Virus record (IMG/VR): IMGVR_UViG_3300032282_004893
Coordinates: 1-63,704 of that record
DNA length: 63,704 bases
Strand: one strand, 5' to 3'
Source of the DNA: a virus
Part shown: positions 8,797-17,116 of the stretch, piece after piece
Position numbering within the stretch: position 1 is the stretch's first letter
Layout: each line of letters opens with the position of its first letter
The notes under the pieces: generated by a model
Databases searched by the model: none
The model's input: the letters and a program-made list of their open reading frames with translations, nothing else
Told to the model about the DNA's origin: nothing
Made by a program: the position numbers and the translations under genes

Positions 8797-10658
8797 GGAA
8801 CTAAAACAGAATGAAAATTATTAATAGAAAAATTATCAAGGCAATAAATCGACTCAAAGTTATTTCTAAGAAATTCTAAATTGCTTAAATCTTTGCCTTG
8901 AACGAGAACTTCATGGACGTCAGTATTACCAAAGAATATTTCAGCAGAATCTTTATTTGTATGAACAAATATTTTTTTATTTGGTTGTTTTTTCTTTATA
9001 GAAGAAATGATTTTAGTTGATAAAAAAACATTCTCCTTGGAAGAATTTATACTAACAAAAATTCTGTCTTTCTTTTCGCTGTCTATGAATAAATTATCTA
9101 CAGTAGTATTTTTAAATTTTGCTACTTCTTGCCTAGCAACATCTCTAAAAAATCCAACAATAGCATCTCTGGGAACGCCAGAATTTATTTTTTCAATCCA
9201 GTGCGTTAGACCTTCGTCGTTATCTTTGACTATTCTGCCTAGAATTTTAAAATATAAAGTTTTAAGCCATAAAATATTATCTTCTATGTTATCTATATTT
9301 GCTTCTGGGTTAGCTTTTGAATTTTTACTGTCTTCTGGACAATATTCTGAAAAGGGTTGCGAATCTAAAAATTTTTCTATTTTTCCACCAATAAAAGAGG
9401 CGGAAAAATTTTCAATTACCCATTTCCTAGCGGTTCTTCCCATTTTTTGTTTTTGAGACGAATCCATTTTGAAAACAGTTTCTAGATTTTTAGCAATTGA
9501 TTTGGGGCAAGTTGAAGCTTTAATAAACTCCGTCCCGAATTCTCTATATTCACTCCAGTCTAGAGGAATTGATGCGGCTTCTGGACAGCACATTTCTTCT
9601 CCGCAGCTATAGTTTGTAACTAAAGTAATTAAGCCAGTAAGCTTCGCTTCTTGTATGGGTATTTCCTGACCGCCGCTAGTAAAGGGATGACAATAAACAT
9701 CCATGCAATTGTATATTTCATTTAATTGCTTTTCATTAACGCCGCAAGCAACACCAGTGGTTATTTGAGAATTATTAGTCCTGCAAAATTTACAACTGAC
9801 TTCAGGGCCAGAGAAATTTTTAATTTCATACGCTTTGCAATTTCTACAAACGTATGTAGTCAAAACATCCGACTCTGCAACTCCAGTTTCTTTGCATAGT
9901 TTATGAATATTCCAACCTTCTTGCCAATGAGTGTGTAGAAGTAATTTTGCTGAAATCTGAGGATTGACGTCTTTGAAAATTTTAAAACCCTGTAGCAGAT
10001 TAGGAACGGATTTTCTTAATTGATTTCTAAAAACAAATCCTATAATAAAATCTTTTTTTGGTATGTTGTTATTTTTTCTAATTTCATCCTTTTCTTCTTG
10101 AGGCAGCGGTTTGAAGTCGGAAATATAAATAGCTCCATGAAGGGTTTTAACGTGAGATAAACCGATCCTGTGCATTTCTTTCTCAGCAAAACTAGACCAT
10201 ACCCAATAGTTTTTAATTTTAGGAGCTTGAGATATGGCGGATGGAAGAAGCGGCAATGAATCTAAAGTGGTCCATATTACAGAATTAATTTTATTAAACC
10301 AAGGCTTATCAATGCAATAATCTACACCCCAAAAATCTTGAACTCCTATATAGAAATCTGGTTTTTCATTTTCTATTATTTTATCTATTTCAAATGCTCC
10401 ATATGAATATAGTCTAGTTTTATCTGGAGAACTATTAAAATCTTGAAGTTCTGGGCCTTGGCTTGGTACTACGCCAACGCTTCTCCAAGGGGTTCTTTCT
10501 AGCTCTGGATGATTTTTTGTTACTCCTCCAGCCAAGCTAATTATATCATACTTTCCAGTATTATATAAATAAGAAAGAATGGCCTTGGCATTTCTGCCAA
10601 AGCCAGTCTTACTAAGAGCAAAATCGCTATGAAAAACTATTTTCTTCTTTTTTACCAT
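8793..10658 (-). CDS. GT4-type glycosyltransferase with inserted zinc-finger-like element
   Basis: A 621-residue protein. The N-terminus (KIVFHSDFALSKTGFGR) is the first Rossmann unit of GT-B enzymes. The second domain carries FVFRNQLRKSVPNLL and, near residue 330, YCHPFTSGGQEIPIQEA, the group-1 glycosyltransferase signature for donor binding. Between these motifs lies a four-cysteine insertion (CRNC...CKFC, near residues 275-300) that standard GT4 enzymes lack. About 170 extra C-terminal residues follow and look like a further domain. It overlaps the SSB-like gene upstream by 7 nt. The sugar donor and acceptor are unknown. Confidence 0.75.
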   Translation of the reverse strand: MVKKKKIVFHSDFALSKTGFGRNAKAILSYLYNTGKYDIISLAGGVTKNHPELERTPWRSVGVVPSQGPELQDFNSSPDKTRLYSYGAFEIDKIIENEKPDFYIGVQDFWGVDYCIDKPWFNKINSVIWTTLDSLPLLPSAISQAPKIKNYWVWSSFAEKEMHRIGLSHVKTLHGAIYISDFKPLPQEEKDEIRKNNNIPKKDFIIGFVFRNQLRKSVPNLLQGFKIFKDVNPQISAKLLLHTHWQEGWNIHKLCKETGVAESDVLTTYVCRNCKAYEIKNFSGPEVSCKFCRTNNSQITTGVACGVNEKQLNEIYNCMDVYCHPFTSGGQEIPIQEAKLTGLITLVTNYSCGEEMCCPEAASIPLDWSEYREFGTEFIKASTCPKSIAKNLETVFKMDSSQKQKMGRTARKWVIENFSASFIGGKIEKFLDSQPFSEYCPEDSKNSKANPEANIDNIEDNILWLKTLYFKILGRIVKDNDEGLTHWIEKINSGVPRDAIVGFFRDVARQEVAKFKNTTVDNLFIDSEKKDRIFVSINSSKENVFLSTKIISSIKKKQPNKKIFVHTNKDSAEIFFGNTDVHEVLVQGKDLSNLEFLRNNFESIYCLDNFSINNFHSVLVP

Positions 10659-11227
10659 AGATCATCGTCCGAAGACTCCTGCTTGGGTGCCTCTTCCTTT
10701 TTTGGAGCGGCCTGAGCGGGAGCAGCGGTCGATTTATTATCTTGTTCCTTCATTGCCTTTTCAAAGATTTTTGCCAAAGACAACATAAAATAAGATTCAA
10801 GCTTGATAGCTTCGCCAAAAGTAAAACCGATTAGGAATGAAGTTTTATCTTGAGCATTTTCTCGGCTTTCCTTAGATACAGAAAGTGAGTAGCCAACTTG
10901 AGAAATCTGATTTGGATTATCCTTGCTGGCGCGATTGTATGGAGAAAACTTAATTCGAGTTACTTGTTTAGGAGAATCGTGAAAGCCGTTGAATTCAGCA
11001 TTTCTACGCATGGCTGAAATAATGTCTCCAATCTCAGTAGAACTGATTTTGACAGAGGCAGACATTTTTGGATTTTGAGCGTTTCCAGCGAAAGAGCCAC
11101 GCTTCTTGGCTTCATCCCAACTAGATTGCTTGATTAGGTTAATATAGACGCAGTCGTCCTTGGCTGAAAAGTTGAACGAACATCCAGTCCCAGTGTTTTT
11201 TGGATTCGGTTTATAAAATTGAATCAT
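10652..11227 (-). CDS. Putative single-stranded DNA-binding protein with acidic C-tail
   Basis: A 191-residue protein beginning MIQFYKPN. About 150 residues look like one beta-rich domain ending in a helix. A Pro/Ala/Lys-rich linker follows, then an acidic tip, SSDDDLW, like the protein-recruiting tails of SSBs (DDDIPF in bacteria). It lies directly downstream of the polymerase genes and has its own promoter-like element within the end of the polymerase gene. The fold may be Whirly/PC4-like or OB-like; I cannot decide. SSB function is inferred from the tail and the context. Confidence 0.55.
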   Translation of the reverse strand: MIQFYKPNPKNTGTGCSFNFSAKDDCVYINLIKQSSWDEAKKRGSFAGNAQNPKMSASVKISSTEIGDIISAMRRNAEFNGFHDSPKQVTRIKFSPYNRASKDNPNQISQVGYSLSVSKESRENAQDKTSFLIGFTFGEAIKLESYFMLSLAKIFEKAMKEQDNKSTAAPAQAAPKKEEAPKQESSDDDLW

Positions 11228-11234
11228 ACGATAT

Positions 11235-11263
11235 ATGATGCTCTTTTTACTCTAGATTGTCAA
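11235..11263 (-). promoter_or_regulatory. Early-type promoter for the SSB-like gene
   Basis: On the minus strand TTGACA (11258-11263) is followed after 17 nt by CATCAT (11235-11240), then by the ATG at 11227 after 7 nt. The -35-like box ends 30 nt before the start codon, so transcription would begin at or beside the ATG. The element lies inside the 3' end of the polymerase gene. Confidence 0.6.
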
Positions 11264-13814
11264 GATTTTTTTCTTTAAGCTCAGACAATTTTGTATATAT
11301 TTTTAGTGTTTGAACGCCGAAAGTTTCTGCGAAAACACAGTCTTGCTTTTTGGTTCCTTTAACGATAACTATGTCTTCAGTTTCGGGCAGATAATCGTTA
11401 TTTGCCGACTTGTTAAAGTCGATTTTATCATTAAAGGTAAGGATGGGAATTGATCCATACTCGTCAGACACAATCATCTTAAATGTTCTGGTTTTCTTTT
11501 CGTTTTTGGATACCCATTGGGAACTTTCTTCAACTTTGCCAACTATAAATACAGTAGAGTTATCTTGTTTATTTGGTAAGTCTTTCAATGTGACTAGATT
11601 AGGCATCTTCTGAGAGAATATCTCAAATAAAGATTTGTCGTAGCTGTATCCAAGAAGTTTAGTTTCATAAAACCAATTAGCAAAGCTTTCTGATTTATTA
11701 TTTTGCTGGTAGATCTTTAAATAAGGATCATATTTCTTTTTGATTGTCTGAAATCTAGATTCTTTAATTAAAAGCTTGCCATTTTCATTCTTTGTCTCTG
11801 ATAGCTTTTTAAGAACTTTAATTAAATCAAACTCAAATTCTGAACCAAATTGAATGGCTAACACTTTTTCCTTATCAGTAAGAATATTCCATAATTGAGC
11901 CTCTAGCACAACTCTGCTTCTTGAAGATGAGAATCCATCTAACGCACCGGCTTGAATTAAAGCTGAAACAACTCCAATAGATAGCCCGACTTCTTTTGCT
12001 GCCTCAAAAACTTCGAACTTGTTTGAATGATCTGATTTAAAGTTTTTAAGCTTTTCCATCGTTTTTTCAGAAATACCCTTGATCGAAGACAATCCGAATC
12101 TAATGTCTTCTCCTTGAATTGAAAAATCTGTTTCTGATTTTAAGATATGCGGGCCAAGAAGCTTTATGCCGAAATGCCTAAGTTCTTTCTGTATTTTTGA
12201 AATTTCTTCTAGAGGAGCAGGTTCATGCTTAGTCATCTCAAGCAGAGCGAGGAAAAAATGTTTTGGATACTTGAATTTTAAGTAAATAGTGCAAGCAGCC
12301 AATGCGGCATAACTCATTGAATGAGATTTATTGAAAGAGTAGTTTGCGGAGTTTTCTAAAATTCTCCACAGAATATCTCCAATCTCGGGAGCTAATTTAT
12401 TTTCCTTAATTTTTTCAGAAATCTTTTCTTGCCACTTCTTTACTTCTTCTACCTTCTTTTTGCCAACAATTCGACGCAAAACTTCAGCTTCATCAAGAGT
12501 GAAGCCAATCTTGTTGGACATTTTCATTAACTGCTCTTGGTAAAGAGCTACGCCGCCACTTGAGCTAAGAACAGAATCAAAGAAAGGATGAATTGGTTCG
12601 TAAACATTGTTGTTAGTAAAATTAGCGTATTGATCTACGAACTCCAAGGCTCCGGGGCGAGCCAATGCAAGTACACCACTTAATTCTTCTAGATTTTTCG
12701 GTTTAACTTTTTTACAAACCTTGAAATTTGTATCAGCTTCAATTTGAAAAATTCCATGAGGAGTTTTTAAATCGGCTAGTTGTTGATAAATGAACGGATC
12801 GTTAAAATCTATATCGTTAACGTTTATTCCAACTAACTTGCAGACTCTATCGACTATTGAAACGCTTCGCAAACCTAACAAGTCAAGTTTAACATTGAAC
12901 GTGGATGCCCAGTTCATGTCATAGCTAGAGACCTGTTCCTTGTCGCTAGTAAGTTCAGTAGGGCAGCTTTTATCCATCGGGTAGTACGAAAGCATCATGC
13001 CAGATGCATGAACGCTTTTATTTTTGATTAAACTTCTTAATTTAAGAGCGGTATTGTAAACCCTTGGATTTTCATTACACCATTTCTTGAACTCTTCCAC
13101 TTCGTCATAAGCGTCTTTCAGATCCATGACTTGGCCGAAAGTCTTCGGAATTAAAGAGCTTACGTCATTCATTTCTGTTTCTGTCTTTTCTTCTATTATT
13201 TTACCACATTCTTTGATTAGTAGTTTGCCACTCAAAGTGGTTAATGTTAAAATTTTAGAAGTCCTTCCAGAGAATAACTGCTCTAGGAATTTAATTACTT
13301 TATAGCGATTATAGTAGCAAATATCAATGTCAACATCGCACATTAAAGATCCATCAAGATAAGTAATGCCATCGACTACTTGCTTCTTGGCTCGAATCTT
13401 AGAGATGAAACGCTCAAAGAATAGTTCGTATTTGATTGGATCTACCTTGGTAACCCCCAACAAATAAAGAATAAGGCTGCCAGCAGCAGAGCCGCGTCCA
13501 AGACCAACAGGAATGGAGTTTTCGTTGCAATAATTAACAACAGTCCATACTAATAGAACATAATCTAGAAATCCAAGCTCTTTAATGGTTTCCAGTTCAT
13601 ACTTTACTCTTTCTGAATATTTAGAGTATTCTTCTTTCGGAATTTTTAATTTCTTAAAATTGCTTCTGCAAACTTGAATCAAAAAGTCATAGTTAGAAGA
13701 CTCTTCTTTTAGGCCGTATTGAGTCTTGAGCCGGTTCTCTATATTAAATTCTGGCAAACGAACGCCATACAATGGAAGCTTTATATTGTCAAACGCAGAT
13801 TCAAATTTATTCAT
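11247..13814 (-). CDS. dnaE: DNA polymerase III alpha, catalytic core without PHP domain
   Basis: An 855-residue C-family replicative polymerase. Residues 105-113 (GLGRGSAAG), 158-164 (MCDVDID, metal-binding D160 and D162) and NVKLDLLGLR with D311 match the palm motifs and three catalytic aspartates of E. coli DnaE. Finger and tandem helix-hairpin-helix regions follow, including ALYQEQ and NYSFNKSHS, and an OB-like segment lies near residues 735-800. The N-terminal PHP domain is missing; it is encoded as a separate gene at 14439-15206, with the proofreading exonuclease gene between. The start overlaps the exonuclease stop by 4 nt. This is presumably the phage replicase. Confidence 0.95.
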   Translation of the reverse strand: MNKFESAFDNIKLPLYGVRLPEFNIENRLKTQYGLKEESSNYDFLIQVCRSNFKKLKIPKEEYSKYSERVKYELETIKELGFLDYVLLVWTVVNYCNENSIPVGLGRGSAAGSLILYLLGVTKVDPIKYELFFERFISKIRAKKQVVDGITYLDGSLMCDVDIDICYYNRYKVIKFLEQLFSGRTSKILTLTTLSGKLLIKECGKIIEEKTETEMNDVSSLIPKTFGQVMDLKDAYDEVEEFKKWCNENPRVYNTALKLRSLIKNKSVHASGMMLSYYPMDKSCPTELTSDKEQVSSYDMNWASTFNVKLDLLGLRSVSIVDRVCKLVGINVNDIDFNDPFIYQQLADLKTPHGIFQIEADTNFKVCKKVKPKNLEELSGVLALARPGALEFVDQYANFTNNNVYEPIHPFFDSVLSSSGGVALYQEQLMKMSNKIGFTLDEAEVLRRIVGKKKVEEVKKWQEKISEKIKENKLAPEIGDILWRILENSANYSFNKSHSMSYAALAACTIYLKFKYPKHFFLALLEMTKHEPAPLEEISKIQKELRHFGIKLLGPHILKSETDFSIQGEDIRFGLSSIKGISEKTMEKLKNFKSDHSNKFEVFEAAKEVGLSIGVVSALIQAGALDGFSSSRSRVVLEAQLWNILTDKEKVLAIQFGSEFEFDLIKVLKKLSETKNENGKLLIKESRFQTIKKKYDPYLKIYQQNNKSESFANWFYETKLLGYSYDKSLFEIFSQKMPNLVTLKDLPNKQDNSTVFIVGKVEESSQWVSKNEKKTRTFKMIVSDEYGSIPILTFNDKIDFNKSANNDYLPETEDIVIVKGTKKQDCVFAETFGVQTLKIYTKLSELKEKNLDNLE

Positions 13815-14449
13815 ATCTCGACTTGAAATTTAATTTTATTCCACACTTTTAGATTTAACTCCAAATCTACAATAGCATTGTGGAGATTTTCGTAATCATG
13901 CTCTATGTTATAATCTTTTCCGAGAGAAGTTAAATTAGTTTTAATGCCTTTTCTATAAGTATGAAGCAACTTGTATTGATATTCTACAAGGGACTCTTTT
14001 GGCATTTTAGGAATTCCATATTTGATTCCTTTAGCCAAGCAATTAGTATCAAGGATTTTATTAACTAGATGGCTAGCTCGCATTCCTTTGAGTAAATACA
14101 TCTCTTTTATTAAATACAAGTCGAAGCCAAGAATATTATGACCAACAATATAGTCAGAACACTCAAGCCAATCCCTAACAGTACTAAACACATCATCAAA
14201 TTTCTTGCCAGTTGTTCTAATAAGTTCTTCTGGATATCTTGTGATTCTTCTCGCATCTTCAGATATTTTAAGGTTTGTGTCCCATTTAACAAGAAAATCT
14301 CGCTCGTCGACTTTTTTTCCGCCAACAGTGCTTAGCATCGCTATTTGCCAAGGTAGATTTTGACAGAAATTAAGGCAAAGATTAAGTGTTTCGCAGTCGA
14401 TAAAAACAAGTTTTTTAGACTTGTCAAATCTTAATAGTTCATTTTCCAT
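13811..14449 (-). CDS. dnaQ: DnaQ-like 3'-5' proofreading exonuclease
   Basis: A 212-residue DEDDh-family exonuclease with all motifs present: Exo I VFIDCET (D18, E20), Exo II VGHNILGFD (D110) and Exo III H190-NAIVD195. The size is close to the catalytic domain of bacterial epsilon subunits, and no clamp-binding tail is obvious. It overlaps the PHP gene upstream by 11 nt and the polymerase core downstream by 4 nt. The three probably form one translationally coupled replicase unit. Confidence 0.92.
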   Translation of the reverse strand: MENELLRFDKSKKLVFIDCETLNLCLNFCQNLPWQIAMLSTVGGKKVDERDFLVKWDTNLKISEDARRITRYPEELIRTTGKKFDDVFSTVRDWLECSDYIVGHNILGFDLYLIKEMYLLKGMRASHLVNKILDTNCLAKGIKYGIPKMPKESLVEYQYKLLHTYRKGIKTNLTSLGKDYNIEHDYENLHNAIVDLELNLKVWNKIKFQVEI

Positions 14450-15206
14450 ATTTTTCCTTGAATGATTCTGCGCAAAATTCGTTAGACGAAAAGTGGTCTA
14501 AGTTTGGTTTATTTAAAGTAGTTCTATTAGAAATACATCTGAAAGTTAAATACGTTAGAAAGTCTTCTTTGTTTTCGTAATACACAGATTGACTTTGCAC
14601 TATAGAAGACTTGTCGAGAATTGTATCGTTAACCTTACGACTCAAAATACCATCGAAAGGCAAATTATTATCTTCAACAAAATAAATCAAATCGCAAAAA
14701 CTAAAATCAGGAACGCAAATGCTATAAGTTAAGTTATTCTTAAAAATATAGGAGTCGTAAAATGGTATTGCCATTAGAAGATTATCTTTATTCCATAGCT
14801 CTTTTAGAACTTTACAATCTATTCTTGGGTAATAATAAAATCCAGTAGTGCTGGCTGTTGTGGATATTTTAATTAGATCCTTATACCCTTCAGCATTTTT
14901 GATAAAGATTATTACTTTGTGCTCTTTATCTTTTGACTCAGTGGTCTTATTATTTATATCATCACATATCGTGAGCCTAAGCCCAAACCTTAAATCAATC
15001 TTCGATTCTTCGCAAGACTTGTACGCCTCTAGAAAACCAGAAATAGAATCTTCAACCAAATATAGTTTGTTTAATTTAAGTTTTAAAGCAATATCTATTA
15101 TTGAGCTTGGTTCATGCTCTGAGCTAGACCCAGCCTTAGAAAGCGTCAAAATAGATTTCCCAAGACTATAATGGGATTTGAAAAGAGGAATGGCTGAGTA
15201 GTCCAT
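14439..15206 (-). CDS. Stand-alone PHP-like domain of DNA polymerase III alpha
   Basis: A 255-residue protein. The N-terminus (FKSHYSLGKSILTL) corresponds to the HxHS-x-YSxLDG start of DnaE PHP domains. Next come SSIIDIALKLKLNKLYLVED, like the PHP 'A...G....A.TD' strand, and FRFGLRL/E-like elements. It ends about where the palm of a full DnaE would begin. Several metal-binding His/Asp of active PHP domains appear absent, so its role is probably structural. Together with the 855-residue core it makes about 1100 residues, the normal DnaE length. It is the first gene after a promoter-like element and is followed by the exonuclease. Confidence 0.8.
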   Translation of the reverse strand: MDYSAIPLFKSHYSLGKSILTLSKAGSSSEHEPSSIIDIALKLKLNKLYLVEDSISGFLEAYKSCEESKIDLRFGLRLTICDDINNKTTESKDKEHKVIIFIKNAEGYKDLIKISTTASTTGFYYYPRIDCKVLKELWNKDNLLMAIPFYDSYIFKNNLTYSICVPDFSFCDLIYFVEDNNLPFDGILSRKVNDTILDKSSIVQSQSVYYENKEDFLTYLTFRCISNRTTLNKPNLDHFSSNEFCAESFKEKYGK

Positions 15207-15208
15207 GG

Positions 15209-15239
15209 GATATGGTGGGCGATAGGTTCAATAAGTCAA
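15209..15239 (-). promoter_or_regulatory. Early-type promoter for the split-polymerase operon
   Basis: TTGACT at 15234-15239 (minus strand) ends 27 nt before the ATG at 15206. A CCATAT/CATATC hexamer lies 18-19 nt downstream of it. The spacing matches the other TTGACT elements in the window and would give a nearly leaderless mRNA for the PHP-exonuclease-polymerase genes. Confidence 0.55.
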
Positions 15240-16202
15240 TCAAAAAGTTGGATCATCTTTGCGCCAAAATGGGCAACCTTTATAAGATGTTTTATTTATC
15301 AAAACAATATTCGAATCATTAAAAAGATCGTCTCTGTTAAAAGATGATTTAATAAATTTATCATTCTTATCGTAACCCATATAATAAGTAGCTGGAAGTC
15401 TGGATGGACAAATCCATTTTCCCTCTACGTCACTTCCACACATCCATTTCTTTTTTGGAGTACTCGCAGCTAAATTTTGAACAGCTCTTTTTTCATCAAA
15501 AGATGATATGTATCCAGCGACGTAACTAAGATAAGCCTTGAAACCCTCTAATTGCTCTACGGTTGGTTTTGGGGCTTCTTGAATTGGCTGTTTTTTAAAT
15601 TTAAGAAAAATAAATGAGACATCTGGAATATGGCCTTTAGTTTTAAATACAGCTAAAGAATACATCAAGTTTTGTAGGTTAAAGTCAATCTCTTCTTTAG
15701 AAAACTTACCTTTGCTTGATTTGTAGTCGTAAATTTTATAGTTTGTATCGCTAAATTTTGCAAGCTTGTCAATAAATCCATTGATAATATAATCTTCCTC
15801 TTCAAGTTTAAACTCTGATTCAGCTTCAACAAGCAAAGCTCCACTACAGAAAAAGTCGCTTTGAAGACCTGTTTGGATCATATTATAAATAAGATCTAAA
15901 TTTTCTTCGTCATTTACTTTGAGCTTTTTAGCGTGTTTTAGAATAAGTCTATGGATAGATGGATTTTTTATAACTCCAGCTTTGCCAGAGCATAGATCTT
16001 CAAAATATTTTTTATGCCTATCAGTAAGGAGTAGCTCAAATATTAAATGGCAAATTGTCCCCCTTGAAGCTCCAGCGTTAGAAATATCTGGAAGTTTAAG
16101 AATATATTTAGTATAGTAAAGCCAGCTACACCCTTCGGCGGTTTTTATTTTACTAGCGCTTAGTTTTACTTTTTCTTTATTAATTAAAGTGTCTTGTGCC
16201 AT
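15240..16202 (-). CDS. RecB-like PD-(D/E)XK nuclease
   Basis: A 320-residue protein of the RecB/Cas4-type nuclease family. KLSASKIKTAEGCSWLYY is the usual N-terminal S-x-S-x(5)-C-P-x-x-Y motif. GFIDKL and IYDYKSSKGK supply the metal-binding Asp and the D-x-K core, and QNLMYSLAV is the QxxxY motif. Four cysteines (one near the N-terminus, three in the C-terminal 60 residues: MCGSD, ICPS, GCPFW) could bind a 4Fe-4S cluster as in AddB/Cas4 relatives, but this is inference. It probably processes DNA ends in recombination or replication. It overlaps the primase gene by 19 nt. Confidence 0.85.
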   Translation of the reverse strand: MAQDTLINKEKVKLSASKIKTAEGCSWLYYTKYILKLPDISNAGASRGTICHLIFELLLTDRHKKYFEDLCSGKAGVIKNPSIHRLILKHAKKLKVNDEENLDLIYNMIQTGLQSDFFCSGALLVEAESEFKLEEEDYIINGFIDKLAKFSDTNYKIYDYKSSKGKFSKEEIDFNLQNLMYSLAVFKTKGHIPDVSFIFLKFKKQPIQEAPKPTVEQLEGFKAYLSYVAGYISSFDEKRAVQNLAASTPKKKWMCGSDVEGKWICPSRLPATYYMGYDKNDKFIKSSFNRDDLFNDSNIVLINKTSYKGCPFWRKDDPTF

Positions 16203-17116
16203 TGTAATATCTTTGCTTTGTCTAGCAGGTTTAAGTCTCCAAAGTCTTTCCCGCCAACAGGAAGATTGATTGAAATTTGATTTGTGTCAAAATAATTCAG
16301 TAATTTATTTTTTACAGCTTCCGCTGCTTCATTGCCAGCGTTGTTTGCTTGAGAGTCGTTATTAAAAGCTACAATTATTCTTTTAGGATTGATGGCGATT
16401 AAACTATAAATTATTTTAACAGAAAGATTGAGACCAAATGTAACTATGCAATTTTTGATTCCATTTTCTCTCAAAGCGAGCATGTCGCCAATGCTTTCCA
16501 CAAGAATTACGGATTTGCTTTCTTTGATATCTTCTAAATTTACCTTTAAAGGGTAAACCCATTCTTTTTTATCTCCTATGTGTTTCCATTTTGGCCTTCC
16601 GTCTAAAGACAAAGGACCTACGTCTCTACCTGAAAAACCGATAATATTATCTTTGTTATCAAATACTGGGAAGGTGTATCTATTATACATTTTACCAGTA
16701 GTAGCAAGGCCGCATTGAAATGGAAGTAAAGTAGACGCAGAAATGCCTCTATTTAACCAGTAAGAATCGTCTTTGGCCAATTTTAATAATAAAGATTTAT
16801 CAAAATATTGGATTTGAGAAGTTGTTATCTTGGGTTTTTCTATCTCTTTAGTATCATAATTAACTCCTTTGGAAGAGATCCAGCTTTTAGCTTCGGTTAT
16901 GTTTTTAAGCTTTAAAGTTATTTTAACTAGCTCCTCCAAGGACCCGCTTTTGCTTTCCTTGAAATCAACCCATTGACCAGAGTTTTTCCAGATGCGAAGT
17001 ACGTTATCGTTATCTGAGTCTCTATACAATGGCTTTGCTCTATATTCTCTTCCGTTATCGTTAAGAACATAGCCTAAATCCTGTAGGATTTGCCTAACAG
17101 ACTCGCAGTCGTTCAT
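16184..17116 (-). CDS. DnaG-type primase with TOPRIM domain, no zinc-ribbon cysteines
   Basis: A 310-residue primase. Residues about 100-190 form the DnaG N-terminal catalytic half (YWLNRGIS, FPVFDNKDNIIGFSGR). ILVESIGDMLAL (E207, D211) and VAFNNDSQANNAG supply the TOPRIM acidic residues. The N-terminal region keeps the outline of a CHC2 zinc domain (YRAKPLYRDSD...WVDFKES) but has no cysteine or histidine ligands there. It overlaps the DnaB-like helicase gene by 4 nt; helicase and primase are expected to act together at the fork. It lacks the DnaG C-terminal helicase-binding domain. Confidence 0.88.
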   Translation of the reverse strand: MNDCESVRQILQDLGYVLNDNGREYRAKPLYRDSDNDNVLRIWKNSGQWVDFKESKSGSLEELVKITLKLKNITEAKSWISSKGVNYDTKEIEKPKITTSQIQYFDKSLLLKLAKDDSYWLNRGISASTLLPFQCGLATTGKMYNRYTFPVFDNKDNIIGFSGRDVGPLSLDGRPKWKHIGDKKEWVYPLKVNLEDIKESKSVILVESIGDMLALRENGIKNCIVTFGLNLSVKIIYSLIAINPKRIIVAFNNDSQANNAGNEAAEAVKNKLLNYFDTNQISINLPVGGKDFGDLNLLDKAKILQWHKTL

